Positions 55,651 through 64,000 of a stretch of DNA of 64,000 bases are shown one piece after another. The notes under the pieces were generated by a model. That model was not told the origin of the DNA. It saw only the letters and a list, made by a program, of their open reading frames with translations, and did no database searches. Position 1 is the first letter of the stretch. Each line of letters starts with the position of its first letter. This DNA is from Tolypothrix sp. PCC 7910 (lineage in GTDB: Bacteria; Cyanobacteriota; Cyanobacteriia; Cyanobacteriales; Nostocaceae): positions 8,232,001-8,296,000 of the forward strand of contig NZ_CP050440.1 of the NCBI RefSeq assembly GCF_011769525.1, given 5' to 3'. The position numbers and the translations under genes are program-made.

Positions 55651-56382
55651 CTAAAATCTAAAATTCTCTAGTTCAGTTTTGATTTGTATTTGTATCCAAG
55701 CTTCAAATAGTTCATCTAGTAAATGTTGCTGCATCGCTTCATCCAACTGTGCAGGCAGAAATTGTTCTAAGCGAATAATTACATACCAATCAGCGATTAA
55801 CTGGGGTTTCCAAAGTTGACCAGGTTGACTGGCAAAGAGAATCTTTTGAATTACGGGATGTGGTTGAGATAAAGGAACTGGCCCAACCACACCTCCTGTT
55901 TGGGCTTCAGAACCTTGGGAATACTGTTGAGCAATAGTTGCCAAAGAATTTTCTTCTTCCGCAATGCGAAAATATAGCTCTTGGGCTAAACCTTCATCTT
56001 GGGTGCGAATCATGGAATAGACAACTTGGTCTAAATCTGATTTACGTTGCAGAAAATAAGACTCAAGTTTGTTTCCCCACATCTGCAATTGAAATTTACG
56101 GATTAATAGGGGTCGAATTGCTACCTCATACATGATTGCTTCCGTTAGCTGATTTTTTTGCAACCATGCGGCTTGTTCCTCCAAAGAGGTGAGTTCGTAG
56201 CGTTGACGGAAATTTGCGATCGCCGAGAGTGTTTCTGCTTCTGTGCAGCTAAAGGGTGCGATCGCTTCGTCAATCAGTTTGGCACGTAGTACCTGCGGTA
56301 ATAGTTGGTAACGATTCAGCAAAGACAGCAATTTTTCTGCCTGAAGAATTTCGTTCCCCGCTTGTAATGTTGGTGTTGTCAT
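55651..56382 (-). CDS. Parvulin-type peptidylprolyl isomerase
   Basis: This 243-aa protein has a helical N-terminal half and a rotamase domain near residues 118-215, with SLATIAQQYSQGSEAQTGGV followed by VGPVPLSQPHPVIQKILFAS and WYVIIRLEQFLP. No signal peptide is visible, so it may act in the cytoplasm on the exported protein before translocation. It is the first gene of the three-gene secretion operon, 73 bp before the ABC exporter gene. Parvulins are often linked to type I systems in cyanobacteria. Confidence 0.85.
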   Translation of the reverse strand: MTTPTLQAGNEILQAEKLLSLLNRYQLLPQVLRAKLIDEAIAPFSCTEAETLSAIANFRQRYELTSLEEQAAWLQKNQLTEAIMYEVAIRPLLIRKFQLQMWGNKLESYFLQRKSDLDQVVYSMIRTQDEGLAQELYFRIAEEENSLATIAQQYSQGSEAQTGGVVGPVPLSQPHPVIQKILFASQPGQLWKPQLIADWYVIIRLEQFLPAQLDEAMQQHLLDELFEAWIQIQIKTELENFRF

Positions 56383-57380
56383 AATTTCTGACTAGCACTT
56401 TGGCATTCTAAGGTTTGGGCAGAAAACCGTATATCTCAACGCTGTTAGCGTATCTAAAACTACTAAGAGTCCTTAAACCCATCTCTTGTTCTGTTCAGGA
56501 ATTTTTCATTACATCCGGATTTTTTTCAAGAAGCCTTTGTAAATTTTTTTAGTCTGAATTTATGATGGCTTCTTGAAAGCTTTACATTATATCCGCTTTT
56601 TAGAGTAATTTATTACAGCCTTACTGAGCTATACTGATTTTTTATAAAAAATTTAGTTAAATATTATACTAATAAATTAAGAAAAATTATTCAGTATTAC
56701 TCATAAGTAAAAGCTTTAATGCTCATAAAACTTTAATCATGTATAAAAAATCAAAATAAAAATAGTGTATAAATTATTTTTTTACTACCATGTGACGGTT
56801 TATCGACCGTCACAAAGCTAGTGTCAAAAAAGCTACGGTATCTTTTATCCTGAGGTGAAGCGACTGATGTATTACTACTTACATCTTTTCCCTACTAACT
56901 ACGGTGTCTGAATCCACCTGCCAGAACTCATACCAATTCTCTAAAATTCGGCAACACATACACCCAAACTTTCAAATCCAGAATCGGCCGAATTTTCATA
57001 ATTCCCAATTGGTATCAGGCAGATTTACAACACCCCTAACAGAGGAAGTCGCTGGAGAGGAAAGCCTCTCTAACAATTAGCTTAAATTTACCCACTACAA
57101 GACCTTGCAGTTTTACGCAAGCTTGTGACAGCTTTGCTTTTACACCCCTAATTGACACCTCTTCCAATACTTGTTGGTTAAGGGGTAAAAGGGGAATGGG
57201 AAAAGGGAAATAAAAAACCTTTAACCTTTAACCTTTAACCTTTTCCCCAAAACCAATTTTGAGTTCAAACCGTTTAACCGAGTAGTATTGACACCTCTTC
57301 AGGTTTGCTTCTACCAAAAATTGCAGGCAAACTAATCTCCTGCTGAATTCATGTGAACAAATCTTTATGAGGACAGATTC
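56383..57380. other. About 1 kb intergenic region between the secretion operon and its likely cargo
   Basis: Contents: a hairpin gtgacggt/accgtcac at 56792-56813; a MITE-like inverted repeat at 56918-57022; gggaaaaggg and (cctttaa) tandem repeats at about 57180-57246. No ORF of note. Promoters for the divergent operon and the RTX gene should lie here. Confidence 0.6.
56918..57022. repeat. MITE-like inverted repeat
   Basis: ctgcc...ataccaatt...aaaattcggc on the left pairs with gccgaatttt...aattggtatcaggcag on the right across about 100 bp. The ataccaatt end motif is shared with the repeat around the IS4 element (48867). Confidence 0.65.
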
Positions 57381-58295
57381 ATGGCAACAACTAGCCCAAC
57401 ATTTGAACAAAAGGTCTTAGAACTGACCAATGTAGAACGCACCAAGAATGGTTTGAAACCTCTGCAAGGCAATGCAGAACTTAACTATGCTGCCGATCAA
57501 TATGCAGAATCAATGGCAAAGAACAATTTCTTTAGTCATACCGGGCTAGATGGTTCGCAACCTTGGGATAGAGCCAAAAAAGTTGGCTTTGAAGCCCAAA
57601 CAATGGGAGAGAATATAGCCAAAGGCCAAAGAACACCAGAAGAAGTTGTAGCAGCTTGGATGAAGAGTCCAGGACACCGAGCAAATATTCTCAATCCCAA
57701 CTTTACTCAACTCGGTGTTGGTTTTCAAGACAACTATTGGGTGCAAAACTTTGGTAGCAATGATCGAAACCCTGCAAGTTATATTCCAGGTTCAGGTTCT
57801 CAACCAAGTCCCACACCAACTCCCACTCCCACCCCAACACCTACACCTACCATCGGTAAAGAAATCAAGGGTGGAGATGGTAACGATGTCTTAACTGGTA
57901 CCGCAGCTAATGATGTGATTTGGGGTGGTAGAGGTAACGATACCCTAAATGGCGGTAACGGTAGCGATCGCTTAATTGGTGGAATCGGCAGAGATAAATT
58001 AACTGGTGGTGCTGGCGGCGACACCTTTGTTTATCAAAGTCTGCAAGAGAGAGGAGATACCATCACTGATTTTGCTGTCGGTCAAGATAAAATCGACGTG
58101 CGCCAAATCCTCAGCGGTCAAGCTTACAACAGCAATAACAAATTCAGTGATTTCATTAAATTCCAACAATTTGGCTCTGATACTATTGTTCGCCTAGACG
58201 TAAATGGCAAGACAAATTCTGGTGGATTTGAGAGATTTATTCTCTTAGAAAAAGTCAACGCCTCTAGCTTAACGGCTAATAACTTTATCCTCTAA
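57381..58295 (+). CDS. CAP-domain protein with RTX (hemolysin-type) repeats; predicted type I secretion cargo
   Basis: This 304-aa protein has a CAP/SCP domain (about 5-130, with ELTNVERTKNGLKPL, MAKNNFFSHTGLDG, MGENIAKGQ and MKSPGHRANILN), a (PT)n linker near 140-160, RTX calcium-binding repeats (GGDGNDVLTGTAANDVIWGG then RGNDTLNGGNGSDRLIGGIG, about 165-215) and a C-terminal block with DTFVYQSLQERGDTITDFAV. No Sec or Tat signal is present, and RTX repeats plus an uncleaved C-terminal signal are the hallmark of type I export. The adjacent divergent operon encodes such a system. Extracellular Ca2+ would fold the repeats. The function of the CAP domain is unknown. Confidence 0.92.
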   Translation: MATTSPTFEQKVLELTNVERTKNGLKPLQGNAELNYAADQYAESMAKNNFFSHTGLDGSQPWDRAKKVGFEAQTMGENIAKGQRTPEEVVAAWMKSPGHRANILNPNFTQLGVGFQDNYWVQNFGSNDRNPASYIPGSGSQPSPTPTPTPTPTPTPTIGKEIKGGDGNDVLTGTAANDVIWGGRGNDTLNGGNGSDRLIGGIGRDKLTGGAGGDTFVYQSLQERGDTITDFAVGQDKIDVRQILSGQAYNSNNKFSDFIKFQQFGSDTIVRLDVNGKTNSGGFERFILLEKVNASSLTANNFIL

Positions 58296-58328
58296 TTTTC
58301 AAAGTTCCTTCGCTCACTTTGCAGAACA

Positions 58329-58352
58329 GGGCGCGATTATCGCGCCCCTTCT
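58329..58352 (+). terminator. Terminator-like hairpin after the RTX gene
   Basis: gggcgcga (58329-58336) pairs with tcgcgccc (58340-58347) and is followed by cttctt, 34 bp after the stop. Confidence 0.6.
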
Positions 58353-58464
58353 TAATTTGCTAAAAGTAAAGAGTCAAGAGTTGCAACAGACGCAATTAAT
58401 CACTTCTGTACTCAAAGGTTAAAAGTTATTTCTTCCCATTACCCATTACCCATTACCCAATCCC

Positions 58465-59775
58465 TCACTTAGCACTACTATTAAGCCGATTCCAACCATT
58501 CACCACTAGCACCAAGTTTTGCGGTAATTTATTTTGTGAAATATCGCTATATCTCACCGTTCCCTCTCGGCTAGTCAACGTAAAGGTAATATAATCAGCC
58601 GCACCTTGAGCAGCTGGATAATTCAAATTTTTAAATGTACTAAATTTTGCGCTTTCTAATAATCTGATAAATTGTTGTACCTGTTGAGTAGAAACGCGGC
58701 GCACGCTACGTTCTGAATCATTAGCATCACCAATTCTGACTCGAATCAAGCTACCGTCATTGAGTAGAACAGTTTCATAAGTTCTACCAGTAAAGCCACC
58801 ACTAGAAATTTGGCGAAATACAACATTTTGATCCAAAGGTGCTGGTAATTCATTCGCAGGAATTGGTACTCCGCCACCTGTATTGCTGTTAGAAATAGGA
58901 CTATTCCGCAGCCGATTCCAAGCTTTGATTACAGTCCGCAAATTCTTTGGTATTTGGTCTTGCGAAATATTGTTGTACTTGACAGTTCCCTCTTGACTGC
59001 TGAGAGTATAGGTAATGTAATCAGCTGCACCACTAGGCGCTGGATAACTTAAATTTTTGAATTCACTAAACTTGGCGGTTGCTAGTAATTGTTGGAACTG
59101 TTGCACTCTTATAGGGGAAACCCAGCGCACTTTTCGTTCTGAATTGTTAGCATCGCCAACTCTCACTTGAATCAAGCTACCATCATTGAGTAAAACAGTT
59201 TCATAAGTTCTCCCAGCAATACCACCACTAGAAATTTGGCGAAATACAACATTTTGATCTAAAGGTGGTGGTAACTCACTGTTAGGAATGGGAACTGGTT
59301 GAAATATACCACTACCATTTCCTTCAGAAATTTGGCTGGCGTTTTCATTAAACCTAACTATAGAACCTGTTTGATTAGTGTGATAAACCCATTGTCTTTG
59401 GTTGTTTGATATGACAACTCGCCAACCTGGAACTAAAGCTTGAGTACAGAGTTCATCTGGTTGAGGTAGTTCCAAGCAACCATTACGCCAAGTACGTTGG
59501 TTCGATTCCACAACTTGCAGTTTTTGAGTTGAAACTACACCTCTACGAGATAAATCTTGTAGCACCGCATTCACTACTGAACGTGGTAAGCGGTTTTGTT
59601 TGGTGTTACCTTTAATTATTTCGTTTTTTGTTTCTGTTGACAAATTAATAGCAGCGGCGCTACTACTTTTAATTAGTGTTAACCCACTCCCTACAGATAA
59701 AATTCCTGTTAAAACTAAGGCAGTAAAAATCCGTGCTTGATTTACGGTACGAGACGCACCCAAAATGTTTTTCAT
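58465..59775 (-). CDS. Secreted protein with a tandemly duplicated domain
   Basis: This 436-aa protein has a signal-like N-terminus (ALVLTGILSVGSGLTLI, about 18-36). An N-terminal domain (45-140, with CLELPQPDELCTQALVPGWR) is followed by two copies of one domain of about 115 residues (about 175-290 and 320-435). Both start VFRQISSGGxxGRTYETVLL, carry RVRxGDAN(N/D)SER and NLxYPAxxGAADYIT, and end in a WNRL motif. I do not recognise the domain name. Export to the periplasm or the surface is likely. It has its own promoter region upstream, with a possible IS630-like end at 59859-59897. Confidence 0.8.
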   Translation of the reverse strand: MKNILGASRTVNQARIFTALVLTGILSVGSGLTLIKSSSAAAINLSTETKNEIIKGNTKQNRLPRSVVNAVLQDLSRRGVVSTQKLQVVESNQRTWRNGCLELPQPDELCTQALVPGWRVVISNNQRQWVYHTNQTGSIVRFNENASQISEGNGSGIFQPVPIPNSELPPPLDQNVVFRQISSGGIAGRTYETVLLNDGSLIQVRVGDANNSERKVRWVSPIRVQQFQQLLATAKFSEFKNLSYPAPSGAADYITYTLSSQEGTVKYNNISQDQIPKNLRTVIKAWNRLRNSPISNSNTGGGVPIPANELPAPLDQNVVFRQISSGGFTGRTYETVLLNDGSLIRVRIGDANDSERSVRRVSTQQVQQFIRLLESAKFSTFKNLNYPAAQGAADYITFTLTSREGTVRYSDISQNKLPQNLVLVVNGWNRLNSSAK

Positions 59776-60148
59776 ACTAAAGTAATAATTAGTTATTAGT
59801 AGAATAATTTTTAGCGGTCAGCCTCATCAAAATTAATGAGACATATCACTAGTCTGCAACTATAGGATTCCTATTTGATTTTTGCAATCCCTATAGTCTG
59901 GCAATGGCCACTTTATCTAGATTTTTGTGGCTATTACTCACCCTAAACTACTAAAGATTAAACAAGCGTCTATCTTCTGAAGCAGATGTGAAGATAGACG
60001 CTGATAAGTTTATTATTTGTTCCTGAATTTTTACAGCAAGATTTTTACCAGGTCAACACAACCCAAATTTACTTGGTGCAGCTGAGTGACCTTAGCCATC
60101 TCTCATACCCAGCTTTCCTAGATATGAAATTTAAAATTAGAAAGAGTA
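59776..60148. other. Intergenic region with a hairpin and an IS630-like end
   Basis: A hairpin gcgtctatcttc (59966-59977) with gaagatagacgc (59990-60001) is exact. A second structure, actatagg...cctatagt at 59859-59897, carries ctatttgatttttg, close to the IS630 end at 19345. Neither has a T-run. No gene is supported. Confidence 0.55.
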
Positions 60149-60265
60149 TTAAGCACTGAAGAGTTGCTGATTGCCCGATGTATTAAATTGATAATTAACA
60201 TCTGCCCAGTCCTTCATATTATTTAATAGACTGAGACGTGAATTGACATTGCTAGGAAAGAATGT
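60149..60265 (-). pseudogene. Duplicated C-terminal fragment of the next protein
   Basis: A frame +1 relative to the 60267 gene reads NTFFPSNVNSRLSLLNNMKD, WADVNYQFNTSGNQQLFSA and stop at 60149. Its KDWAxxxxxF...QxLxSA pattern echoes the tail of the upstream protein (KDWAASTIRFDMPNQLLEQR then ALSA). It is a diverged repeat or a piece cut off by a frameshift at the stop codon of that gene. Confidence 0.5.
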
Positions 60266-60266
60266 A

Positions 60267-60761
60267 TTAAGCACTGAGAGCACGTTGTTCCAGAAGCTGA
60301 TTGGGCATATCAAATCTAATAGTACTAGCTGCCCAGTCTTTTAAATCAGGTGCTAGCCAGACTAGTTTCCGGAGAATTTCATCATTTACCCATAAAACTA
60401 AGGGGCAATGAAACTGTTTGCGGAACTCATCTCGCATGAGATTTGTACTCACGATGAGTTCATTAATATCTACTACAGATTCTAAACCACGCACCATTAA
60501 AACATCAGGTTTGGCAACACCTAGTGTAGTTGAGATAGTGGTATATAGTGTCTCCGCCCCAGGTGGGAGGACGATCTCTTGAATCTGTACAGAGGAGAAT
60601 TCTGTTAATAGGTTCAGCACTTGCTGTTGTCTATTAGCCGAATTACAAGATACCAAGATTAATGAAAAAGCACCAGCAGAAACCATCATGGCTCTTGCAA
60701 GCCTTTTGGTGGCCGCAATGGTATTTCCCATACCATCTTGTGAATTACTGAAGCTGCTCAT
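60267..60761 (-). CDS. Truncated NTPase-like N-terminal region
   Basis: This 164-aa protein looks like the start of a larger cyanobacterial NTPase/TPR protein rather than a complete enzyme. It has a segment LARAMMVSAGAFSLILVSCN (strand of a nucleotide-binding fold), QIQEIVLPPGAETLYTTI, VLMVRGLESVVDINELIVST and PLVLWVNDEILRKLVWLAPD. The usual Walker A motif is not visible. It ends in ALSA, and a related tail follows in another frame (60149-60265), so the gene is probably truncated or frameshifted. Function unknown. Confidence 0.6.
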   Translation of the reverse strand: MSSFSNSQDGMGNTIAATKRLARAMMVSAGAFSLILVSCNSANRQQQVLNLLTEFSSVQIQEIVLPPGAETLYTTISTTLGVAKPDVLMVRGLESVVDINELIVSTNLMRDEFRKQFHCPLVLWVNDEILRKLVWLAPDLKDWAASTIRFDMPNQLLEQRALSA

Positions 60762-61242
60762 TATAAAACCCTGCCTTTGGTCTTTAAAAGTATTAAAAGT
60801 ACCTTAGCCATTTCAGTTTAAATTGTTCCTCAACTTAAAATCCAAAGTATTATTGGGTAAAAATTGATAACAATTTGTTTGATGACCTATAGTAATCCTA
60901 CGCATAATTTTTACTCTGAGTATGCAGTGCCTGACCCCACATTTACGGAAAAACAGGTTATTTGATGTAGTGTAAATAACAACAATTAGTAGTGCTAAAT
61001 CTAGATAAGCGTAGTATACCAATGCTGGAAACCTTTTAGCCAAAGGGATGAGGGAGATGAAGAGAATCAGGAAGATTAGTTAGATAAGGTACTAAGGAAG
61101 TAGCAGGACATAAGTAATACAAAAGAACTAATAACCAATAAAAAAATCACAAAATCACAAAATAACAAATAATAAATAACCAACGAGCAACATCTATCCA
61201 GCTATTCTAGTCATGGTTTATGTTATGAGTTGCCTGTAACAA
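60762..61242. other. Intergenic region, no supported gene
   Basis: AT-rich, 481 bp. It holds caaaatcacaaaat-type short repeats near 61140-61175 just before the next gene. I see no promoter or RNA that I can defend. A 76-codon minus-strand frame (60813-61043) lacks protein-like features. Confidence 0.5.
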
Positions 61243-62496
61243 ATGTTCAAAAAACTGGGAAAGTGGGTAGTGAATATTGGTAAATGGAAGATTTGGCATC
61301 AGAAAAAACAGGCATTATTTGCCATGATAGTTACCCTCAGCATGGTAGCTACAATGATGCTGTCGTTCCCCTTAAATGCTCAAACTCCGCCAGCGCGATC
61401 GCTCGCTACGGAATTAAGAGGTGTATGGTTAACAAATATTGATAGTGATGTGCTATTTGAGCGCGATCGCCTAAAAAAATCTTTACAACGGTTGAGCGAA
61501 TTAAATTTTAATACCGTATACCCAACAGTTTGGAATTGGGGGTATACATTATATCCCAGTCAAGTCGCCGCTAAAGTAATTGGGCGATCGCTCGACCCCA
61601 CGCCAGGGTTACAAGGGCGAGATATGCTCAAAGAAGTTGTAGAAGAAGGCCATAAAAAAGGTTTAACAGTTATCCCCTGGTTTGAATTTGGCTTTATGGC
61701 TCCTGCTGATTCCCAATTAGCCAAACGTTATCCCCAATGGCTCACGAATCGCAGTAACGGTACGCGCATTGTCAAAGAAGGCACTCATGACCGAGTTTGG
61801 CTGAGTCCCTTTAGACCAGACGTACAGCAATTTATGCAAGATTTAATAGTCGAAATCGTTAAAAATTACAATATTGACGGCATTCAATTTGATGACCACT
61901 TTGGCTTGCCCTCAGAATTAGGCTACGACCCTTACACAGTAGCGCTCTATAAAAAAGAACATGGCGGACGTGCGCCTTCTAGGGACTTTAAAGATCCAGA
62001 GTGGGTGGCTTGGAGAGCGAATAAAATTACCGACTATATGAAGCGGGTATTTACAGCCATCAAAGCTGTTAAAAAAGACTGTATAGTATCAGTAGCACCT
62101 AATCCCCAACGTTTTTCTTATGATTTCTTTTTAGCAGACTGGCAGAAATGGGAACGCCTGGGATTGGTAGAAGATTTAGTCTTGCAAATCTACCGTGACG
62201 ACCTAAGTCGTTTTATTCGTGAATTAGAATACCCAGAAGTCAAAGCTGCACGCAGCCATATTCCTGTGAGTATCGGCATTTTATCTGGGTTAAAAGGCAA
62301 ATCTATATCCATGCAACAGATTCAAACCCAAGTGCAAAAAGTACGCGATCGCAATTTTGCCGGGGTCTCATTCTTCTTCTATGAAACCCTCTGGAACATG
62401 AGTCAAGAAAAGCCTTTAGACCGCCAAACCAGCTTCGGGCAAATGTTCCCCACACGCACAGCTTACCCCAATTTGCTAGCGGGGTGGAAGCCGTAG
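61243..62496 (+). CDS. Glycosyl hydrolase-like 10 (GHL10) family protein, secreted
   Basis: This 417-aa protein has a basic head and a hydrophobic signal segment (ALFAMIVTLSMVATMMLSFP, about 24-44, then LNAQ). The mature protein is a TIM-barrel GHL10-type enzyme: ELRGVWLTNIDSDVLFER, FNTVYPTVWNWGYTLYPS, VIPWFEFGFMAP and YNIDGIQFDDHFGLPSELGY. Glu/Asp in WFEFGF and FDDHFG are the likely catalytic acids. The family cuts or binds cell-wall or exopolysaccharide glycans; the substrate is not known. It is monocistronic. Confidence 0.88.
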   Translation: MFKKLGKWVVNIGKWKIWHQKKQALFAMIVTLSMVATMMLSFPLNAQTPPARSLATELRGVWLTNIDSDVLFERDRLKKSLQRLSELNFNTVYPTVWNWGYTLYPSQVAAKVIGRSLDPTPGLQGRDMLKEVVEEGHKKGLTVIPWFEFGFMAPADSQLAKRYPQWLTNRSNGTRIVKEGTHDRVWLSPFRPDVQQFMQDLIVEIVKNYNIDGIQFDDHFGLPSELGYDPYTVALYKKEHGGRAPSRDFKDPEWVAWRANKITDYMKRVFTAIKAVKKDCIVSVAPNPQRFSYDFFLADWQKWERLGLVEDLVLQIYRDDLSRFIRELEYPEVKAARSHIPVSIGILSGLKGKSISMQQIQTQVQKVRDRNFAGVSFFFYETLWNMSQEKPLDRQTSFGQMFPTRTAYPNLLAGWKP

Positions 62497-62497
62497 G

Positions 62498-62590
62498 GAA
62501 TGGGGACTGGGGAATGGGGACTGGGGAATGGTAAGAAAAATTTCTCCTTATCCTCCTCATCCCCCTCATCCCCCTCATCCCCCTGATCTT
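62498..62590. repeat. Intergenic tandem repeats
   Basis: ggggact/ggggaat units (about 62502-62530) are followed by cctcatccccctcatccccc units (about 62551-62583), between two convergent genes. Confidence 0.8.
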
Positions 62591-62594
62591 CTTC

Positions 62595-64000
62595 CTACCC
62601 GCCGATGCCTAAACGCCCAGCCAAAGCTGGGGTTAAGGGCAAGAGGGTACTAATCATCAAAAAGAGTGCTAAAAGACCTAAACCGGCTCTGGCATCATCA
62701 GGTTCGCTAATTTCATTCAGGCTGGGGCGTTCTAAATCCCGTTGTAAGAACAGAATTAAAATTGCCCAGTACATTGCTAAAGGATTAGCTAAGGATACGA
62801 TACCTAGCAAAATTAAAGTTGCTAAACTAGCTCTACCTGCGGTTTTCCGCCCATAAATTGCTTGGACAATCCGGCCCCCATCTAATTGTCCGGCTGGCAT
62901 GAGGTTTAAAGCGGTGACCACTAATCCCAGCCAGCCAATCACTACCAAAGGATGGACATTTACCAAAGGTGACTGTAGAGCTGAACCAAGAACAACTCGC
63001 GCCAAGGTACCTACTAAAATCGAGCCTTGGAAAAACTGATTTGGCACTTGAAATAAACTGCCTTGGTGAGACAGCAACAAACCAGCAATCAGCATTAACA
63101 AAGAAACAATTCCACCAGCCGCAGGCCCTGCCAAGGAAATATCAAATAGTACCGTGCGATTGGGCAATAATGACTCAAACCGTGTAATGGCACCAAAAGA
63201 GCCAATTTGCACAGCCGGGAGAAAGAAGGGCCAGCTAAGCCGCACATTGTAACGTTGCGCCATTACCCAATGACCAATTTCATGGGCTACCAGAATTGTT
63301 AATAGACCGATACCAATAGGTAAGGTTTCTGGTAAGCGTTGTATTTGTCCAAATAAATCAAAACTCAGCAGTATTCCCGCCGCTTCTAAACTAGTAGCAA
63401 TGGTTGCCAAGAACAGAATTGCTGCAAAAGCCTTTTGCGCCAACGTCATAGGACGCGGATCATTGCGACTAGGCAGAACAATCACCACAGGTCTGCCATC
63501 GGTATTCTCTACTAAAAATAAACGATAGCGATCGCCTATTCTTTCTTGCAAACTTGTACTCAGGCGATTGTGAACTTCCTGCGCTTCTCCCCGCAAATTA
63601 CCTTTAAAAATTGCTCCTTCCTGGTAGGCGATGGTTTCTGTAGCAAAAAATGTGTCAATCCCAAAAATGCCCTTAATGGCGTTTAAATCATCTTCGGGAA
63701 TTGTGAGTAGTTCAACTTTCAGTTCCGCAACACCTGCGGGAGGCTGGGAATTTTCTGTGGTATTGACTTCCGATGAAGCCTCCGCCGCCAGCCTTTGATT
63801 TGCCTTTTGTTTGAGTAGAGCATCTTGTCCAGCTGCGCGCAACTGCTTCCCTAAATAGATATACAATCCAGCAGAAGCCACCACCAAGAACAATATACCC
63901 ACTATGTTGATGTATATTCCGGCTGCAAACAAACCAAAAAACAACAGCCACGGAGCCATCAACACCACCGACTGTAACCAGGCAAAGATTCCCAGTTTAC
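62595..64000 (-). CDS. Site-2 protease (M50) family, start possibly outside window
   Basis: The conserved part is a multi-pass membrane protease. The zinc motif is HEIGH (His229, Glu230, His233 counted from the first start in the window), and the second metal site is NLMPAGQLDGGR (Asp363). A domain of about 100 residues (ELKVELLTIPEDDLNAIKGI and after) precedes the first catalytic helix. These EGY/S2P-like enzymes cut membrane-bound factors, such as anti-sigma factors, by intramembrane proteolysis. In-window starts are GTG 63968 and ATG 63959, but the frame stays open to the right edge (KLGIFAWLQSV precedes it), so the gene may begin beyond the window. Confidence 0.88.
   Translation of the reverse strand, partial: KLGIFAWLQSVVLMAPWLLFFGLFAAGIYINIVGILFLVVASAGLYIYLGKQLRAAGQDALLKQKANQRLAAEASSEVNTTENSQPPAGVAELKVELLTIPEDDLNAIKGIFGIDTFFATETIAYQEGAIFKGNLRGEAQEVHNRLSTSLQERIGDRYRLFLVENTDGRPVVIVLPSRNDPRPMTLAQKAFAAILFLATIATSLEAAGILLSFDLFGQIQRLPETLPIGIGLLTILVAHEIGHWVMAQRYNVRLSWPFFLPAVQIGSFGAITRFESLLPNRTVLFDISLAGPAAGGIVSLLMLIAGLLLSHQGSLFQVPNQFFQGSILVGTLARVVLGSALQSPLVNVHPLVVIGWLGLVVTALNLMPAGQLDGGRIVQAIYGRKTAGRASLATLILLGIVSLANPLAMYWAILILFLQRDLERPSLNEISEPDDARAGLGLLALFLMISTLLPLTPALAGRLGIGG

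Noticed and set aside
60813-61043. 76-codon minus-strand ORF
   Set aside because: Composition is non-coding-like and it has no conserved-looking segment.
1-64000. tRNA and rRNA genes
   Set aside because: I found no clover-leaf with a GGTTCGA-type T-loop and no rRNA-like segment.

Overview
The window is chromosomal DNA of a cyanobacterium, most likely a filamentous heterocyst-former (Nostoc/Tolypothrix/Calothrix type). The evidence is frequent HIP1 octamers (gcgatcgc), a magnesium-chelatase chlD gene, an ebo cluster, a cyanobacterial group-3 sigma factor, heptameric short tandem repeats (ccccagt, ggggaat, taattgg, atgacaa types) between genes, several MITE-like repeats and two insertion sequences. 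Placement is by inspection only; no database was searched.

Layout. 1-7307: ebo cluster (eboF partial, eboE, eboC, eboB, eboA on minus; eboD-like sugar-phosphate cyclase divergent on plus). 7420-12184: five-gene minus-strand operon with a coiled-coil protein, a one-TM OmpA-family protein carrying a longin/roadblock-like cytoplasmic region, a Ras-like GTPase, a small PAS-like protein and a histidine kinase. 12604-17590: a universal stress protein gene and a three-gene NrtA/CmpA-type ABC transporter operon, each preceded by a c-di-AMP (ydaO-yuaA) riboswitch. 18022-20478: an RsbRD-type histidine kinase and a delimited, frameshifted IS630 element. 20502-23838: RNase III, a NYN nuclease, a long imperfect hairpin and two restriction-fold (PD-(D/E)XK/Uma2) proteins. 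23932-29518: chlD, a sigma factor, a Bax-inhibitor-1 protein and a decayed prfB paralogue. 29665-33229: a mini biosynthetic locus (adenylation-carrier-thioesterase protein plus an isocitrate lyase/PEP mutase superfamily enzyme). 33778-39183: the true prfB with its programmed +1 frameshift, a carboxymuconolactone decarboxylase-like protein, and a kinase-TPR protein. 39184-43906: smc and a PRC-barrel protein. 43991-48591: a Uma2 protein, two small secreted proteins and a nuclease-TPR fusion. 48867-50415: an IS4 element nested in an inverted repeat. 50562-58295: a type I secretion operon (parvulin, cNMP-domain/C39-like ABC exporter, HlyD adaptor) followed by a divergent CAP-RTX protein that is the obvious cargo. 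58465-64000: a secreted protein with a duplicated domain, a truncated NTPase-type protein, a GHL10-type glycosidase-like protein and an M50 site-2 protease.

How the parts work together. The ebo genes are known to support export of scytonemin-type precursors to the periplasm. The GTPase/OmpA/PAS/kinase operon looks like an envelope-anchored signalling or localisation module and is my best candidate for an under-described system. The two c-di-AMP riboswitches would place the ABC importer and the stress protein under one second messenger. The adenylation-carrier-thioesterase plus lyase pair and the prfB paralogue without GGQ and SPF are the other outstanding items.
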